From Uliginosibacterium sp. (GTDB taxonomy: Bacteria; Pseudomonadota; Gammaproteobacteria; Burkholderiales; Rhodocyclaceae): a DNA stretch of 64,000 nt. The stretch covers positions 539,176 to 603,175 of the forward strand of contig JADKDZ010000001.1 of NCBI GenBank assembly GCA_016718265.1, given 5' to 3'. The notes beneath the pieces were generated by a model that was given only the letters and a program-made list of their open reading frames with translations, was not told the DNA's origin and searched no databases. The translations under genes were made by a program, and so were the position numbers. Below are positions 54,816-63,748 of this stretch, piece after piece (the stretch's first letter is position 1; the number at the start of each line of letters is the position of its first letter).

Positions 54816-56428
54816 GCAAGGTAGTACCCACGCAGGCTTTCGACGGTCAGAAACCCGGCACCTCGGGCTTGCGCAAAAAGGTCAAGGTCTTCCAGCAAAC
54901 GCATTACGCAGAAAATTTCATCCAGTCAATTTTTGACTCGCTGGACGGGTTTGCCGGCAAAACCCTGGTGCTGGGCGGCGATGGCCGCTACTACAACCCG
55001 GAGGTGATCCAGACAGCAATCCGGATGGCCGCGGCAAACGGCTTCGGTCGTGTGCTGGTCGGCCGTGGCGGCTTGCTCTCCACACCCGCAGCCTCGAACG
55101 TGATCCGCAAGTATCAGGCTTTCGGCGGCATTATCCTCTCGGCCAGTCACAATCAGGGTGGGCCGGAAGGCGACTTCGGTATCAAGTACAACACGGGCAA
55201 TGGTGGGCCGGCACCTGAAAGGATCACGGACGCGATTTTTGCCCATAGCCAGAAGATCACGACTTACCGCATCACCGACACCCCGGATGTCGACTTGAAT
55301 ACGCTCGGCAAAACCAGCGTTGAAAGCATGACTGTCGAAGTCATCGACCCCGTGGCAGATTATGCCGAATTGATGCAGCAGCTCTTTGATTTTGACGCCA
55401 TTCGCGCCATGTTTCAGAGCGGATTTCGCATGCGCTTCGATGCCATGCATGCCATCACAGGCCCCTATGCGCACGCGATCCTGGAAGGGCTGCTTGGCGC
55501 GCCTGCTGGCACCGTGGTCAATGGCACACCACTGCCGGACTTCGGCGGCCATCATCCTGATCCCAATCTGGTCCACGCCAAAGAGCTGTATGACCTGATG
55601 ATGTCGCCCGACGCGCCTGATTTCGGCGCAGCTTCCGACGGCGACGGTGACCGCAACCTCATCATCGGCCGCAACATCTTCGTGACGCCCTCCGATTCAC
55701 TGGCGCTGCTCGCAGCCAATGCGCACCTTGCCAAGGGCTATGCCAAAGGCTTGGCGGGCATCGCACGCTCGATGCCGACCAGCGCGGCAGCCGATCGGGT
55801 CGCCGAGCGCCTGGGTATCAAGTGCTTTGAGACGCCGACCGGCTGGAAGTTCTTCGGCAACCTGCTTGACGCCAACATGGCGACGATCTGTGGGGAAGAG
55901 AGTGCCGGAACCGGCTCGAACCACGTGCGCGAGAAAGACGGCCTCTGGGCCGTGCTGCTGTGGCTCAACATCCTTGCCGTGCGCGGCGAGAGTATGGAGG
56001 CTATCGTCAAGGCACACTGGGCAAGCTATGGCCGCAACTACTACACGCGCCATGACTACGAAGAAGTGGACGCCGACGGCGCCAAGCGTCTCATTCAAAG
56101 CCTGCGCGACCGGTTTGCCACGCTCCCGGGTACGCATGGCATTGTGGCCGCAGACGACTTTTCCTACCTCGATCCCGTGGATGGCTCCCTTACCGACAGC
56201 CAGGGCATCCGTCTGATGTTTGGAGAAGGTACTCGGATTGTCTTTCGTCTGTCCGGCACTGGCACGGCCGGTGCCACGCTGCGTGTCTATATCGAACGTT
56301 ATGAAGCGGAACCCTCACGGCACGGGCTGGATCCGCAAGTCGCACTCGCGGATCTGATCACACTCGCGCGCAACATCGCGAGCATACAAGCGCACACCGG
56401 CCGTGTCTCGCCGGACGTGATTACCTGA
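54812..56428 (+). CDS. pgm: Alpha-D-glucose phosphate-specific phosphoglucomutase
   Basis: Interconverts glucose-6-phosphate and glucose-1-phosphate, linking glycolysis to glycogen. The 538 residues match the eukaryote-like PGM1 type: GTSGLRKKVKVF at the N-terminus, the phosphoserine S112 in SASHNQGG, the metal loop DGDGDRNLI, and ESAGTGSNHVREKDG in the sugar-binding region. Most relatives have SASHNPGG; here Pro is replaced by Gln next to the active serine loop. It overlaps glgA by four bases and precedes glgX by seven. Confidence 0.95.
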   Translation: MSKVVPTQAFDGQKPGTSGLRKKVKVFQQTHYAENFIQSIFDSLDGFAGKTLVLGGDGRYYNPEVIQTAIRMAAANGFGRVLVGRGGLLSTPAASNVIRKYQAFGGIILSASHNQGGPEGDFGIKYNTGNGGPAPERITDAIFAHSQKITTYRITDTPDVDLNTLGKTSVESMTVEVIDPVADYAELMQQLFDFDAIRAMFQSGFRMRFDAMHAITGPYAHAILEGLLGAPAGTVVNGTPLPDFGGHHPDPNLVHAKELYDLMMSPDAPDFGAASDGDGDRNLIIGRNIFVTPSDSLALLAANAHLAKGYAKGLAGIARSMPTSAAADRVAERLGIKCFETPTGWKFFGNLLDANMATICGEESAGTGSNHVREKDGLWAVLLWLNILAVRGESMEAIVKAHWASYGRNYYTRHDYEEVDADGAKRLIQSLRDRFATLPGTHGIVAADDFSYLDPVDGSLTDSQGIRLMFGEGTRIVFRLSGTGTAGATLRVYIERYEAEPSRHGLDPQVALADLITLARNIASIQAHTGRVSPDVIT

Positions 56429-56435
56429 GCGCATC

Positions 56436-58445
56436 ATGGAGACGCGGCTACCCGTCTCGCTCGGAAAGCCGCACCCGCTCGGCGTAAGCGTGGAAGCAGC
56501 CGGCGTTAACGTCGCTGTGGTTTCGCGCCATGCCGAGCGGATTCTCTTCTGTCTGTTCGACGACACCGGCCAGTACGAAATTGCCCGACTGCCACTGACT
56601 GGGCGGCTTGGCGAGGTCCATCACGGCTTTATCGCTGGCGTGCAGCCAGGCGCACGTTACGGCTTGCGGGCAGACGGTCCGTGGTTGCCAGATCACGGGC
56701 ATCGCTTCGACCCTGCCAAGCTCCTGCTCGACCCCTATGCGGACACCCTGGATCGCGCATTCGAGTGGCACACGCTGCTTGCCAGCGTCAGAGCCAGCTC
56801 AGTCGACACCGCACAGTGGGTACCCAAAGCAATTGTAGGGCTCGCCTGGACGCCCGCCCCACGCCCCACGCCACGCAAACCCGGCTTCATCTATGAGTTG
56901 TCGGTGCGCGCATTCACCCGGCGCCATCCTGGCATTCCGCCAGAAATTCGCGGCACAGTGGCTGCTTTGGCGCATCCGGAAGTCATTGCCCACCTGAAGC
57001 GGATTGGCGTCGATACCATCGAACTCATGCCCCTGATGGCATGGATTGATGAGCGCCACCTTCACCCACTTGGCTTGCGGAATGCATGGGGCTATAACCC
57101 GGTCAGCTTCTTTGCCCCCGATCCGCGCCTCGCACCGGGAGGCCTGGCAGAAATTCGCGCCGCGATTGCTGCCTTGCATGAAGCAGGCTTTCAGGTCATC
57201 CTCGACGTGGTGTTCAACCATACGGGCGAGAGTGACAAGTTCGGCGGTGCAGTCTCACTGCGAGGGCTCGACAACGCGCTTTACTACCGCCATGTCAGCG
57301 GCAACCCCGGCGTACTGGTCAACGACACAGGCTGCGGCAATACCCTCGCGCTCGATCAGGCACCGGTGCTCAAGCTGGTAATGGATGCGCTACGTCACTG
57401 GGTCATCGCGACCGGCGTGGACGGCTTCCGCTTCGATCTGGCGACTGTCCTCGGGCGGCTTCCACACGGCTTCGATTCACAAGCACCGCTGCTGGCGGCC
57501 ATTCGACAGGATCCCCTGCTGTCCACTCTCACCCTGATTGCCGAGCCTTGGGATATCGGGCCCGGAGGCTATCAGCTCGGTGCGTTTGGTGCGCCCTGGC
57601 ACGAATGGAACGACCATTACCGGGATGAAGTTCGCCGTTTCTGGCGGGGCGACTATGGCATGGTTGGCGCACTGGCAACCCGGATTGCCGGCTCCTCTGA
57701 CCTGTTCCATGGCAGCCACCGCCCACCTTCGGCGAGCATCAACTTCGTCGCCGCGCACGACGGATTCAGTTTGCGCGACATGCTTTCCTTCAGTGCCAAG
57801 CACAATCATGCCAATGGCGAGAACAACGCCGACGGCAAGAACCATGAAGTCGCGTGGAATTGTGGCGTAGAGGGAGAGACCAGCGACCCGCAGGTGCTGT
57901 CCAGACGCCAAGGCGATGCACGCGCACTGCTGGCGACCTTGCTGCTGTCACGCGGCACACCCATGCTGACTGCCGGAGATGAGTTTGGCCGAACCCAGCA
58001 CGGCAACAACAATGCCTACGCGCAAGACAATGAAACCACCTGGCTCGATTGGCAACATGCGGACCACGCGCTGAGCGACTTCGTCGGCCAACTTGCCGAG
58101 CTGCGACGCCGCTACCCGCCATTGGCGCATGATGCCTTTCTGAAGGGGCGAGCCGACAGCACCGTCGGAATTCCTGATGCAGTGTGGCTGCGTGCAGACG
58201 GCATACCGATGCGCGACGAAGACTGGTGTCACCATGCCTTGCAGCACATCGGCCTAGCTCTCTTGCAAGAAGACTGCCGCGTGCTGCTGTGGCTGAACGC
58301 AGCGGAAAGCAGCGCGCCGCTCAAACTGCCGCCAACCCGAACCGGCTACGCGTGGCAGCAGGTATTAAACTCCAGCAGCAGCCTTCTCACTCAAACGCTG
58401 CCCCCTCGGTCTGTCTTGTTGTTCGCCGAAGTGCCTGCAAGCTGA
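56436..58445 (+). CDS. glgX: Glycogen debranching enzyme
   Basis: GH13 isoamylase-type enzyme that hydrolyses alpha-1,6 branches left by GlgP. The 669 residues start with PLGVSVEAAGVNVAVVSRHAERILFCLFDD (CBM48-like), then YELSVRAFTRRHPGIP, WGYNPVSFFAPDPR, ILDVVFNHTGES, the nucleophile in VDGFRFDLATVLGR, the acid Glu in LIAEPWDIGPGGYQ and FVAAHDGFSLRDMLSF. It is the last gene of the operon and converges on the pilin gene with 17 bases between. No terminator was seen. GlgX normally leaves maltotetraose, which would need MalQ; malQ is not in the window. Confidence 0.95.
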   Translation: METRLPVSLGKPHPLGVSVEAAGVNVAVVSRHAERILFCLFDDTGQYEIARLPLTGRLGEVHHGFIAGVQPGARYGLRADGPWLPDHGHRFDPAKLLLDPYADTLDRAFEWHTLLASVRASSVDTAQWVPKAIVGLAWTPAPRPTPRKPGFIYELSVRAFTRRHPGIPPEIRGTVAALAHPEVIAHLKRIGVDTIELMPLMAWIDERHLHPLGLRNAWGYNPVSFFAPDPRLAPGGLAEIRAAIAALHEAGFQVILDVVFNHTGESDKFGGAVSLRGLDNALYYRHVSGNPGVLVNDTGCGNTLALDQAPVLKLVMDALRHWVIATGVDGFRFDLATVLGRLPHGFDSQAPLLAAIRQDPLLSTLTLIAEPWDIGPGGYQLGAFGAPWHEWNDHYRDEVRRFWRGDYGMVGALATRIAGSSDLFHGSHRPPSASINFVAAHDGFSLRDMLSFSAKHNHANGENNADGKNHEVAWNCGVEGETSDPQVLSRRQGDARALLATLLLSRGTPMLTAGDEFGRTQHGNNNAYAQDNETTWLDWQHADHALSDFVGQLAELRRRYPPLAHDAFLKGRADSTVGIPDAVWLRADGIPMRDEDWCHHALQHIGLALLQEDCRVLLWLNAAESSAPLKLPPTRTGYAWQQVLNSSSSLLTQTLPPRSVLLFAEVPAS

Positions 58446-58462
58446 TTGAGCGCACAGCGCAG

Positions 58463-58900
58463 TTAGAAAGCGACGGTCGGGCTCGTACAGCTTTTTTGCG
58501 CAGCAGTGAATGAACCTGCGTTGGCCGCCTTGCAGGCCTTGCCATCACACGCACAGCGCGTGCCGGAAGAATTGATCGCGACCCATAGACCAAAGCGGTC
58601 GGTGCTCTCCTTGACGACCAGGGAGTACGTGCCTTTGTCGGCGTCGGGGCGATTGTAGGTGTAGGACAGGCGGTCCGTGTTGGGGCCCGGTGCCTTGGAC
58701 AGATTCGCCTCATACTCCTTGCTCTGCGACACCAGCCGCTCCAGCTGACTCGCGACCTGCATCGCACCCTCCTGCGCCTCGCTGAAGCGCGTCTTGCGAA
58801 CCGAATCTATGTAAGACGGGTACGCAATCGCCGCCAGTATGCCGATGATCGCGACAACGATCATCAGCTCAATCAAGGTAAAGCCCCGCTGTTTACGCAT
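58463..58900 (-). CDS. Type IV pilin-like protein, PilE type
   Basis: A 145-residue prepilin. The short leader MRKQRG is cut by PilD before F7, and FTLIELMIVVAIIGILAAIAYPSYIDSVRKTRF is the standard N-terminal helix with E11 at mature position 5. The C-terminal domain has four cysteines (CACDGKACK and KSCTS), which may form disulfides as in PilE minor pilins. It ends the minor pilin operon, directly after the PilY1-position gene. Confidence 0.92.
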   Translation of the reverse strand: MRKQRGFTLIELMIVVAIIGILAAIAYPSYIDSVRKTRFSEAQEGAMQVASQLERLVSQSKEYEANLSKAPGPNTDRLSYTYNRPDADKGTYSLVVKESTDRFGLWVAINSSGTRCACDGKACKAANAGSFTAAQKSCTSPTVAF

Positions 58901-58909
58901 TCATCCGCC

Positions 58910-61726
58910 TTAGAAGAAATTAGTCAGCTCGCGCCAGTTCAGACGCTTCTTGCTCGGCTCGCCATCAATCGTGATGACACCTGTATCGCCCGTTGCACCG
59001 TTCGTTCCAGACGATCCGCCGAGGATACCGCTCTTGCCGTCGAAGACCACGTAGTTGCCGCCTGTGGCCTGCCCAACGCCCAGCAGATGTGTGAGCTGTG
59101 TTGCAAGTTTGGTGCGGTAATGAACCCCCTCAAGCGCAGCAGCGCCGCTGTCCAGACTCAATGGGCCGAACATGTAGGCGGTCGGCCCGCAGTCGGAGTC
59201 CATCTTGGTGTAATAGAGCACGACCTTGCCGTTCATGATTGACGCGGGCGCCGTCATCTTGGCCCCACCGACACCGATCTTCTCGACGGCGCCGTCAGAC
59301 GACTCACCGGCGCCCTTGGCCGTCACGCCTGTCCACCAGGACAGGGACCAGGCATCCTCGGCAAACTTGAGCACATTCAGACGTCGCTCGGTCTGCGCGG
59401 TCAGCATCAGTGCCGAGCCGACGCTCGACGACCCGTAGGCGCCGTTCACGTGCCAGACCGGATCGGAACCCAGATTCACGCCACTCACCCCACCGCTGGC
59501 GAGCGACCCGTCAAGGTTTGACTGGTACACCTTGCCGTCGCCCGCGCCGAAGTAGATGCGATCATCATCCAGATAGAGCAAGTTGCTGGTCGGGGTGATG
59601 GCGGGCGGCGTGCCGGTGCCCAGCAGCGTCCCGTCCTGCGGGGGGTCGAACGGCTTCCCGTCCTTGGGGTCTGCTCCGGATCCATCCACGTTGCGGACAA
59701 ACAGCTTGCCCCCCTTCAGATACGCCACTTTCTGTGCGCCTTCCACCAGTGATGGCAGAGGCGCGGCACCCCCGTAGGGACGACCCTGCATGCCGCCGCC
59801 ATCACCGCCCCAACTGTTGCCCGCTGTGCCGTCAAAGTTGGTCACCAGGGACCCTGGCGCATACTGCCCGGCCTTGTAGTCCATCCAGGCGAGCTTCTTC
59901 AGCGTGTTGCCGTTCGCGCCGACTTCGATCGCGAAGTGGAGTTGACCGCCCAAGGCCGTGCCGGTGACATACACCTGCTCTGACTTGCCGTCGTCGCTCG
60001 GAACACGGAAAGCCGCTATCTGGCCCCAGGGGTGTTTGCTCGCCATGTCGACGCGTGCATTCGCCGTCTGCGTCATTTCCAGAATCTTGCCGGGGATCCA
60101 GCCCCATTGCAGCACGCCGGTGGTCTTGTTCACCGAGTACAGGATGCCGTCATCCGTGGCGAAGAGCACCGACTCCCCGACGATGATCGGCTCCGTCCGC
60201 CAAGGCACGCCCACCAAGGAGTCCGGGTCGCGCGGGTCATTGCTGGCAAAGCACTTCTTCTTGTCCTTGGTGGGGTCGATCACGCAAGCATGCTCATTGC
60301 CCAGCGCGGTGAAATCTGAGTCGGTGCTCGCCCAGGTGGCCGACTCGGTCTGGATTACGGACGCGCGGTTCTGCATCTTGGCCGGGTCTGCTGCATCCCA
60401 CAACGGGGTCTCGCCGTGGCTGCTGTCGGCGTTCAGCACGTAGGCCATCAGGTGGCCCGAGCTCCCCTTGGTCTTGCCGTCTGCACGGTAGTCGCGTTGC
60501 GTAGCGCGATACACCAGGCTGCCCCCGCTGATCTTGCGATCCGACACCGGCGGCGTCAGCGAGTAAAACTTGTTCAGCGGCGCCGCAACCGATGTGGACT
60601 TGCCAAAGAACTGCACGCCCGCATTGTTCTGGGTCACTTCAATGTTCTTCGCCAATACCTCGCCCACAATCACAAACTGGCTGGCCGCCGTGAACAAGGC
60701 GTTGCCATTCGGCACATAGACGCCCGCCGCAATGAAAGTACGGTCGCTTGCCTTGAAGTCACCATTGTAGAGATTGATCTGCAGGCGCTCAGGATGCTGG
60801 GCGTCCATATTGGCCCAGTTCTTGGTCGCACTACAGTCCGCGTAGTTGATGCAGCCCGCCGCCTGGCTGTTGTCGAAGCCAAATACCGTACCCGAGTTCA
60901 GCGTCTCCTTGCCCAAAATGTTCAGCGTCGTCTTGCCCGGCCCTTCGACATACCAATTGCAGCCATCTCCCGGCTGGAATCTATTGATGAAGTTCTGCTG
61001 AACATTCCCTGCACTGTCCGTTCTGTCTTGCGCGAAGCTGATGGCCTGACAGCCACTGTTCGTTGGGATTGCAGTCCCTTCGCCCAGAAGTTGGGCCCCA
61101 AACTGCCTCAAATACCTTACGCGGACTGGGCCTTCAAACTTGATCCCCTCCAGAAAGCCGCCTTCCAGATTCTCCCATTGGATTTCGCCGTAATCGCCCT
61201 CCGGCAGAATCAAGGTATGCGCCGAGTTCTGATCGACTGTTCCCTGGGACTTGATGGTCAGCGTCCGGCCGCTCTTGGTCGTGACCGTGGCCGTACCATT
61301 GATGAACTTGATATCGGTGGTGGTACCATTTTCGATCAGCTGCTTGCTGGACTTAGAGAACTTCAGCTTGAAGGTCTCCTTGCTCTCTTCGAATGGCAGA
61401 AGTTCCGGTCCCACGACACCCTGGCCGCTCGCCGTGAGCTTTCCGCTGGTTTTACCTGAATCAGATTCGGCCTGGTTCGCGAAAACCTTGCATTGGTCAG
61501 AGTGATTGAATGACTCGGTACTAATCGTTGTGCTGCCATAGAAATAGGGGTTGCAATCGCCCTGCTTATTCATCGTCACCTCGCCGCCCGGCAAGGTCGA
61601 GAAGATATTCCCCAAGGAACTGGGTGGCGCACAGACCGGCGACGACGCGGCCAGCACGATTGATGCGCCCAGCATTCCGATGCTGAGGCAAGCTGCCGCA
61701 ATCTGCTTCACGTGTTTAGTCTTCAT
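58910..61726 (-). CDS. Large exported PilY1-position protein
   Basis: A 938-residue protein with a signal peptide (IAAACLSIGMLGASIVLAASS), located where pilY1 normally lies between pilX and pilE. The C-terminal half (about 430-900) has beta-propeller-like repeats such as SVLFATDDGILYSVNKTTGVLQWGWIPGK and YLDDDRIYFGAGDGKVYQSNLDG, which resemble the PilY1 propeller. The N-terminal half lacks the VWA domain common in PilY1. It is beta-rich (TTKSGRTLTIKSQGTV, FVIVGEVLAKNIEVTQNNAGVQFFG) with several Cys residues, and I do not recognise it. It probably acts as a tip-associated or assembly factor of the pilus; adhesion is inferred. Confidence 0.72.
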   Translation of the reverse strand: MKTKHVKQIAAACLSIGMLGASIVLAASSPVCAPPSSLGNIFSTLPGGEVTMNKQGDCNPYFYGSTTISTESFNHSDQCKVFANQAESDSGKTSGKLTASGQGVVGPELLPFEESKETFKLKFSKSSKQLIENGTTTDIKFINGTATVTTKSGRTLTIKSQGTVDQNSAHTLILPEGDYGEIQWENLEGGFLEGIKFEGPVRVRYLRQFGAQLLGEGTAIPTNSGCQAISFAQDRTDSAGNVQQNFINRFQPGDGCNWYVEGPGKTTLNILGKETLNSGTVFGFDNSQAAGCINYADCSATKNWANMDAQHPERLQINLYNGDFKASDRTFIAAGVYVPNGNALFTAASQFVIVGEVLAKNIEVTQNNAGVQFFGKSTSVAAPLNKFYSLTPPVSDRKISGGSLVYRATQRDYRADGKTKGSSGHLMAYVLNADSSHGETPLWDAADPAKMQNRASVIQTESATWASTDSDFTALGNEHACVIDPTKDKKKCFASNDPRDPDSLVGVPWRTEPIIVGESVLFATDDGILYSVNKTTGVLQWGWIPGKILEMTQTANARVDMASKHPWGQIAAFRVPSDDGKSEQVYVTGTALGGQLHFAIEVGANGNTLKKLAWMDYKAGQYAPGSLVTNFDGTAGNSWGGDGGGMQGRPYGGAAPLPSLVEGAQKVAYLKGGKLFVRNVDGSGADPKDGKPFDPPQDGTLLGTGTPPAITPTSNLLYLDDDRIYFGAGDGKVYQSNLDGSLASGGVSGVNLGSDPVWHVNGAYGSSSVGSALMLTAQTERRLNVLKFAEDAWSLSWWTGVTAKGAGESSDGAVEKIGVGGAKMTAPASIMNGKVVLYYTKMDSDCGPTAYMFGPLSLDSGAAALEGVHYRTKLATQLTHLLGVGQATGGNYVVFDGKSGILGGSSGTNGATGDTGVITIDGEPSKKRLNWRELTNFF

Positions 61727-61741
61727 GATTTGTCCGAGCCA

Positions 61742-62311
61742 TTACAGTTCTGTTGAAGTCGTCAGCACGACGAGCGTGCCTTTCTTGATCCCGCCCGCCT
61801 TGGCGTACAGGGTGAAACGAGGCTTCTTGGCGGCCTCATTGACATTGCCCGAGCCGGTGAGCAAGGCATTTCCCGTCGCCTGCCCGTAGCCTTCGAAAAC
61901 GACAAAATAGGACACGCCATCTGCCAGGCGGGTGTCCGCCTTCATGGTCTGCGTTGCCGGCAACACGAGTGCTGAGCCGGACTTCCAGGTCGCCTCCGCG
62001 CTCACATCTGGAATGACTGACGCATGACGGACGTAGTAGCCGTTCCCGCCTGACAGCACCGTCTGCCGCACATTCGCGGCGCCCGTTATCTTGTTGCGCA
62101 CCGCCTCTTCAGCTTCCTTCAGGGCACCTTCTGCTGCGAACAAGGCTCGCTGGCGATCGCTCCAGCTCGAAGCACCCCGTGCCTCTTCGGTTGAGAGGAA
62201 GAAGCCGCCCGCCGCCACCAGGGAGGCCAGCACCAGCATGATCAGGGAGACAACGAGTGCAGCGCCGCGCTGCCGTGTCGGGAATTGGGAAAAGTTGCGC
62301 ATGGGATTCAC
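61742..62311 (-). CDS. pilX: PilX-type minor pilin assembly protein
   Basis: A 189-residue protein with the PilX N-terminus QRGAALVVSLIMLVLASLVAAGGFFL, which lacks the Glu5 of ordinary pilins, followed by ALFAAEGALKEAEEAVRN, typical of PilX. It starts at GTG 62311 overlapping the pilW stop (GTGA), or at ATG 62302. It would help form the pilus tip with PilV, PilW and the PilY1-like protein. Confidence 0.85.
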   Translation of the reverse strand: MNPMRNFSQFPTRQRGAALVVSLIMLVLASLVAAGGFFLSTEEARGASSWSDRQRALFAAEGALKEAEEAVRNKITGAANVRQTVLSGGNGYYVRHASVIPDVSAEATWKSGSALVLPATQTMKADTRLADGVSYFVVFEGYGQATGNALLTGSGNVNEAAKKPRFTLYAKAGGIKKGTLVVLTTSTEL

Positions 62312-63345
62312 TGATTTCTGAGTGCCACATTGACCTGAAGGGGGAGATACAGGCGGCGATCATTGGGAATCTTGACCCCCGCGAAGTTCTCCACTTCGAG
62401 CTTGCTGCCTGCGTTCGACGCCTTGTCGGAGCGCATGAGCAACTGCGCGGACATGGCGCGCACCGCCGGCCACTCCACGTCTTTCACATCACCGACAACA
62501 AGATCTTTCTTGTCGACCACGGTATTTCCGTCTGCATCGACGTTGTAGTCAAACTGAAGCGCATACACCTTAGTGGAGACCAGCACCGGGCTGCCGCTAC
62601 GGGCACTCAGCCGATACAGGCCGCGCACACCGTCGATCGTGCCAATGAACCACCAGACGGTGTCCAGACTGCCGACGGTGGAGTCGCGCTTGAATGCCGC
62701 GCCCAAGGCGCCGCTCTTGTTACCCCCCCCATAGACGCTCATCGCGCCGCCGGCGTGGGCAAGGTTGACGCGGGTCGGATCCTGCGCATCCGGCACCACC
62801 GAGGTCACCTGGAACTTCGCCCAGTTGATGCAATCGGTCACGACCGCCACATCGCCATCCTTGAACGACTCGGCAGAACGGGCAACAGAGACAAGCGCCG
62901 ACTCATTCGCCATGTCCACTGACATCGTCGTGAGCACGCCGAATATTCCGGTGAGCGCCACCACGCTCTGCTCCGGGCTTGCATTCCGCACAATATCGCT
63001 GCCGATAAGGTCGGACTTCGCCAGCGTGCCGTTAGCACCGGTGGAGTACCCTCGTATCCCGCCCTTCTTGACGTCATACGCCACAGCATTCATCCGTCCA
63101 TCAATCGGATTGGCGACCGGCCAGCAGCCAAAGTCGCCGGCAGCCCGCGCATCGCGCGAAATTGCATCCAGTGCAACACGGCCATCCGCTTGCACGTCTG
63201 CCATTTCAGCCGACAGACGCGTGGTCACACGCTGGCCGGTAAAGACGGCGAGGGAGCTGCCGACCACCATCAGGCCGAGCACCAGGGCAATCATCAGTTC
63301 GACGAGAGAGAAGCCGCCTTGGCGGCCTGAGAGATTATTTGTCAT
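62308..63345 (-). CDS. pilW: PilW-family minor pilin
   Basis: A 345-residue prepilin-like protein with cleavage site QGG-FSLVELMIALVLGLMVVGSSLAVFTGQ and the large C-terminal domain usual for PilW (DGRVALDAISRDARAAGDFGCW). It overlaps pilV at its 5' end and pilX at its 3' end, so the run is translationally coupled. Confidence 0.9.
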   Translation of the reverse strand: MTNNLSGRQGGFSLVELMIALVLGLMVVGSSLAVFTGQRVTTRLSAEMADVQADGRVALDAISRDARAAGDFGCWPVANPIDGRMNAVAYDVKKGGIRGYSTGANGTLAKSDLIGSDIVRNASPEQSVVALTGIFGVLTTMSVDMANESALVSVARSAESFKDGDVAVVTDCINWAKFQVTSVVPDAQDPTRVNLAHAGGAMSVYGGGNKSGALGAAFKRDSTVGSLDTVWWFIGTIDGVRGLYRLSARSGSPVLVSTKVYALQFDYNVDADGNTVVDKKDLVVGDVKDVEWPAVRAMSAQLLMRSDKASNAGSKLEVENFAGVKIPNDRRLYLPLQVNVALRNQ

Positions 63346-63748
63346 ACATGCTATATGTCGCGGATACCGGGTCGCGGCCCGGCGGGGTCCAGGAAATTAC
63401 AACCGTGCAGGCTTGCGCAGCGCAGGATACGTTTGCTTTGCCACTAGGGAGATCGCGTCGGAGTCCTGCCAGCCAAGTCCCGGCCTGACCGCTGGCAGCG
63501 GTGGAGCTGGCTGTGATACCTGCCCACGCGGCACGCTCGTTAGAACGATCAAAAGCCAAAGCATCCAGAGCATCCTGGGCATACGTTGTGGCCAGCACGG
63601 TGTACTTGGAGTCGGCGTTCAGGCGCACGCCTTCGGTCTGCAACTTGAGCGCGCCGAGCAAGCCCACCGACAGCAGCAGCACGGCCACAAGCACTTCTAC
63701 CAGCGTCACACCCTGACTGCGTCGCTTACTTAACATCGACCACTCCAC
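63335..63748 (-). CDS. pilV: PilV-family minor pilin
   Basis: A 137-residue prepilin with the site RRSQG-VTLVEVLVAVLLLSVGLLGALKLQTEGVR, characteristic of PilV. The start is either ATG 63748 (MEWS) or ATG 63736 (MLSKRRSQG); the second gives a normal short leader. The C-terminus has a CAAQAC pair and ends 11 bases inside pilW. It overlaps the end of the upstream pseudopilin gene. Confidence 0.9.
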   Translation of the reverse strand: MEWSMLSKRRSQGVTLVEVLVAVLLLSVGLLGALKLQTEGVRLNADSKYTVLATTYAQDALDALAFDRSNERAAWAGITASSTAASGQAGTWLAGLRRDLPSGKANVSCAAQACTVVISWTPPGRDPVSATYSMYDK

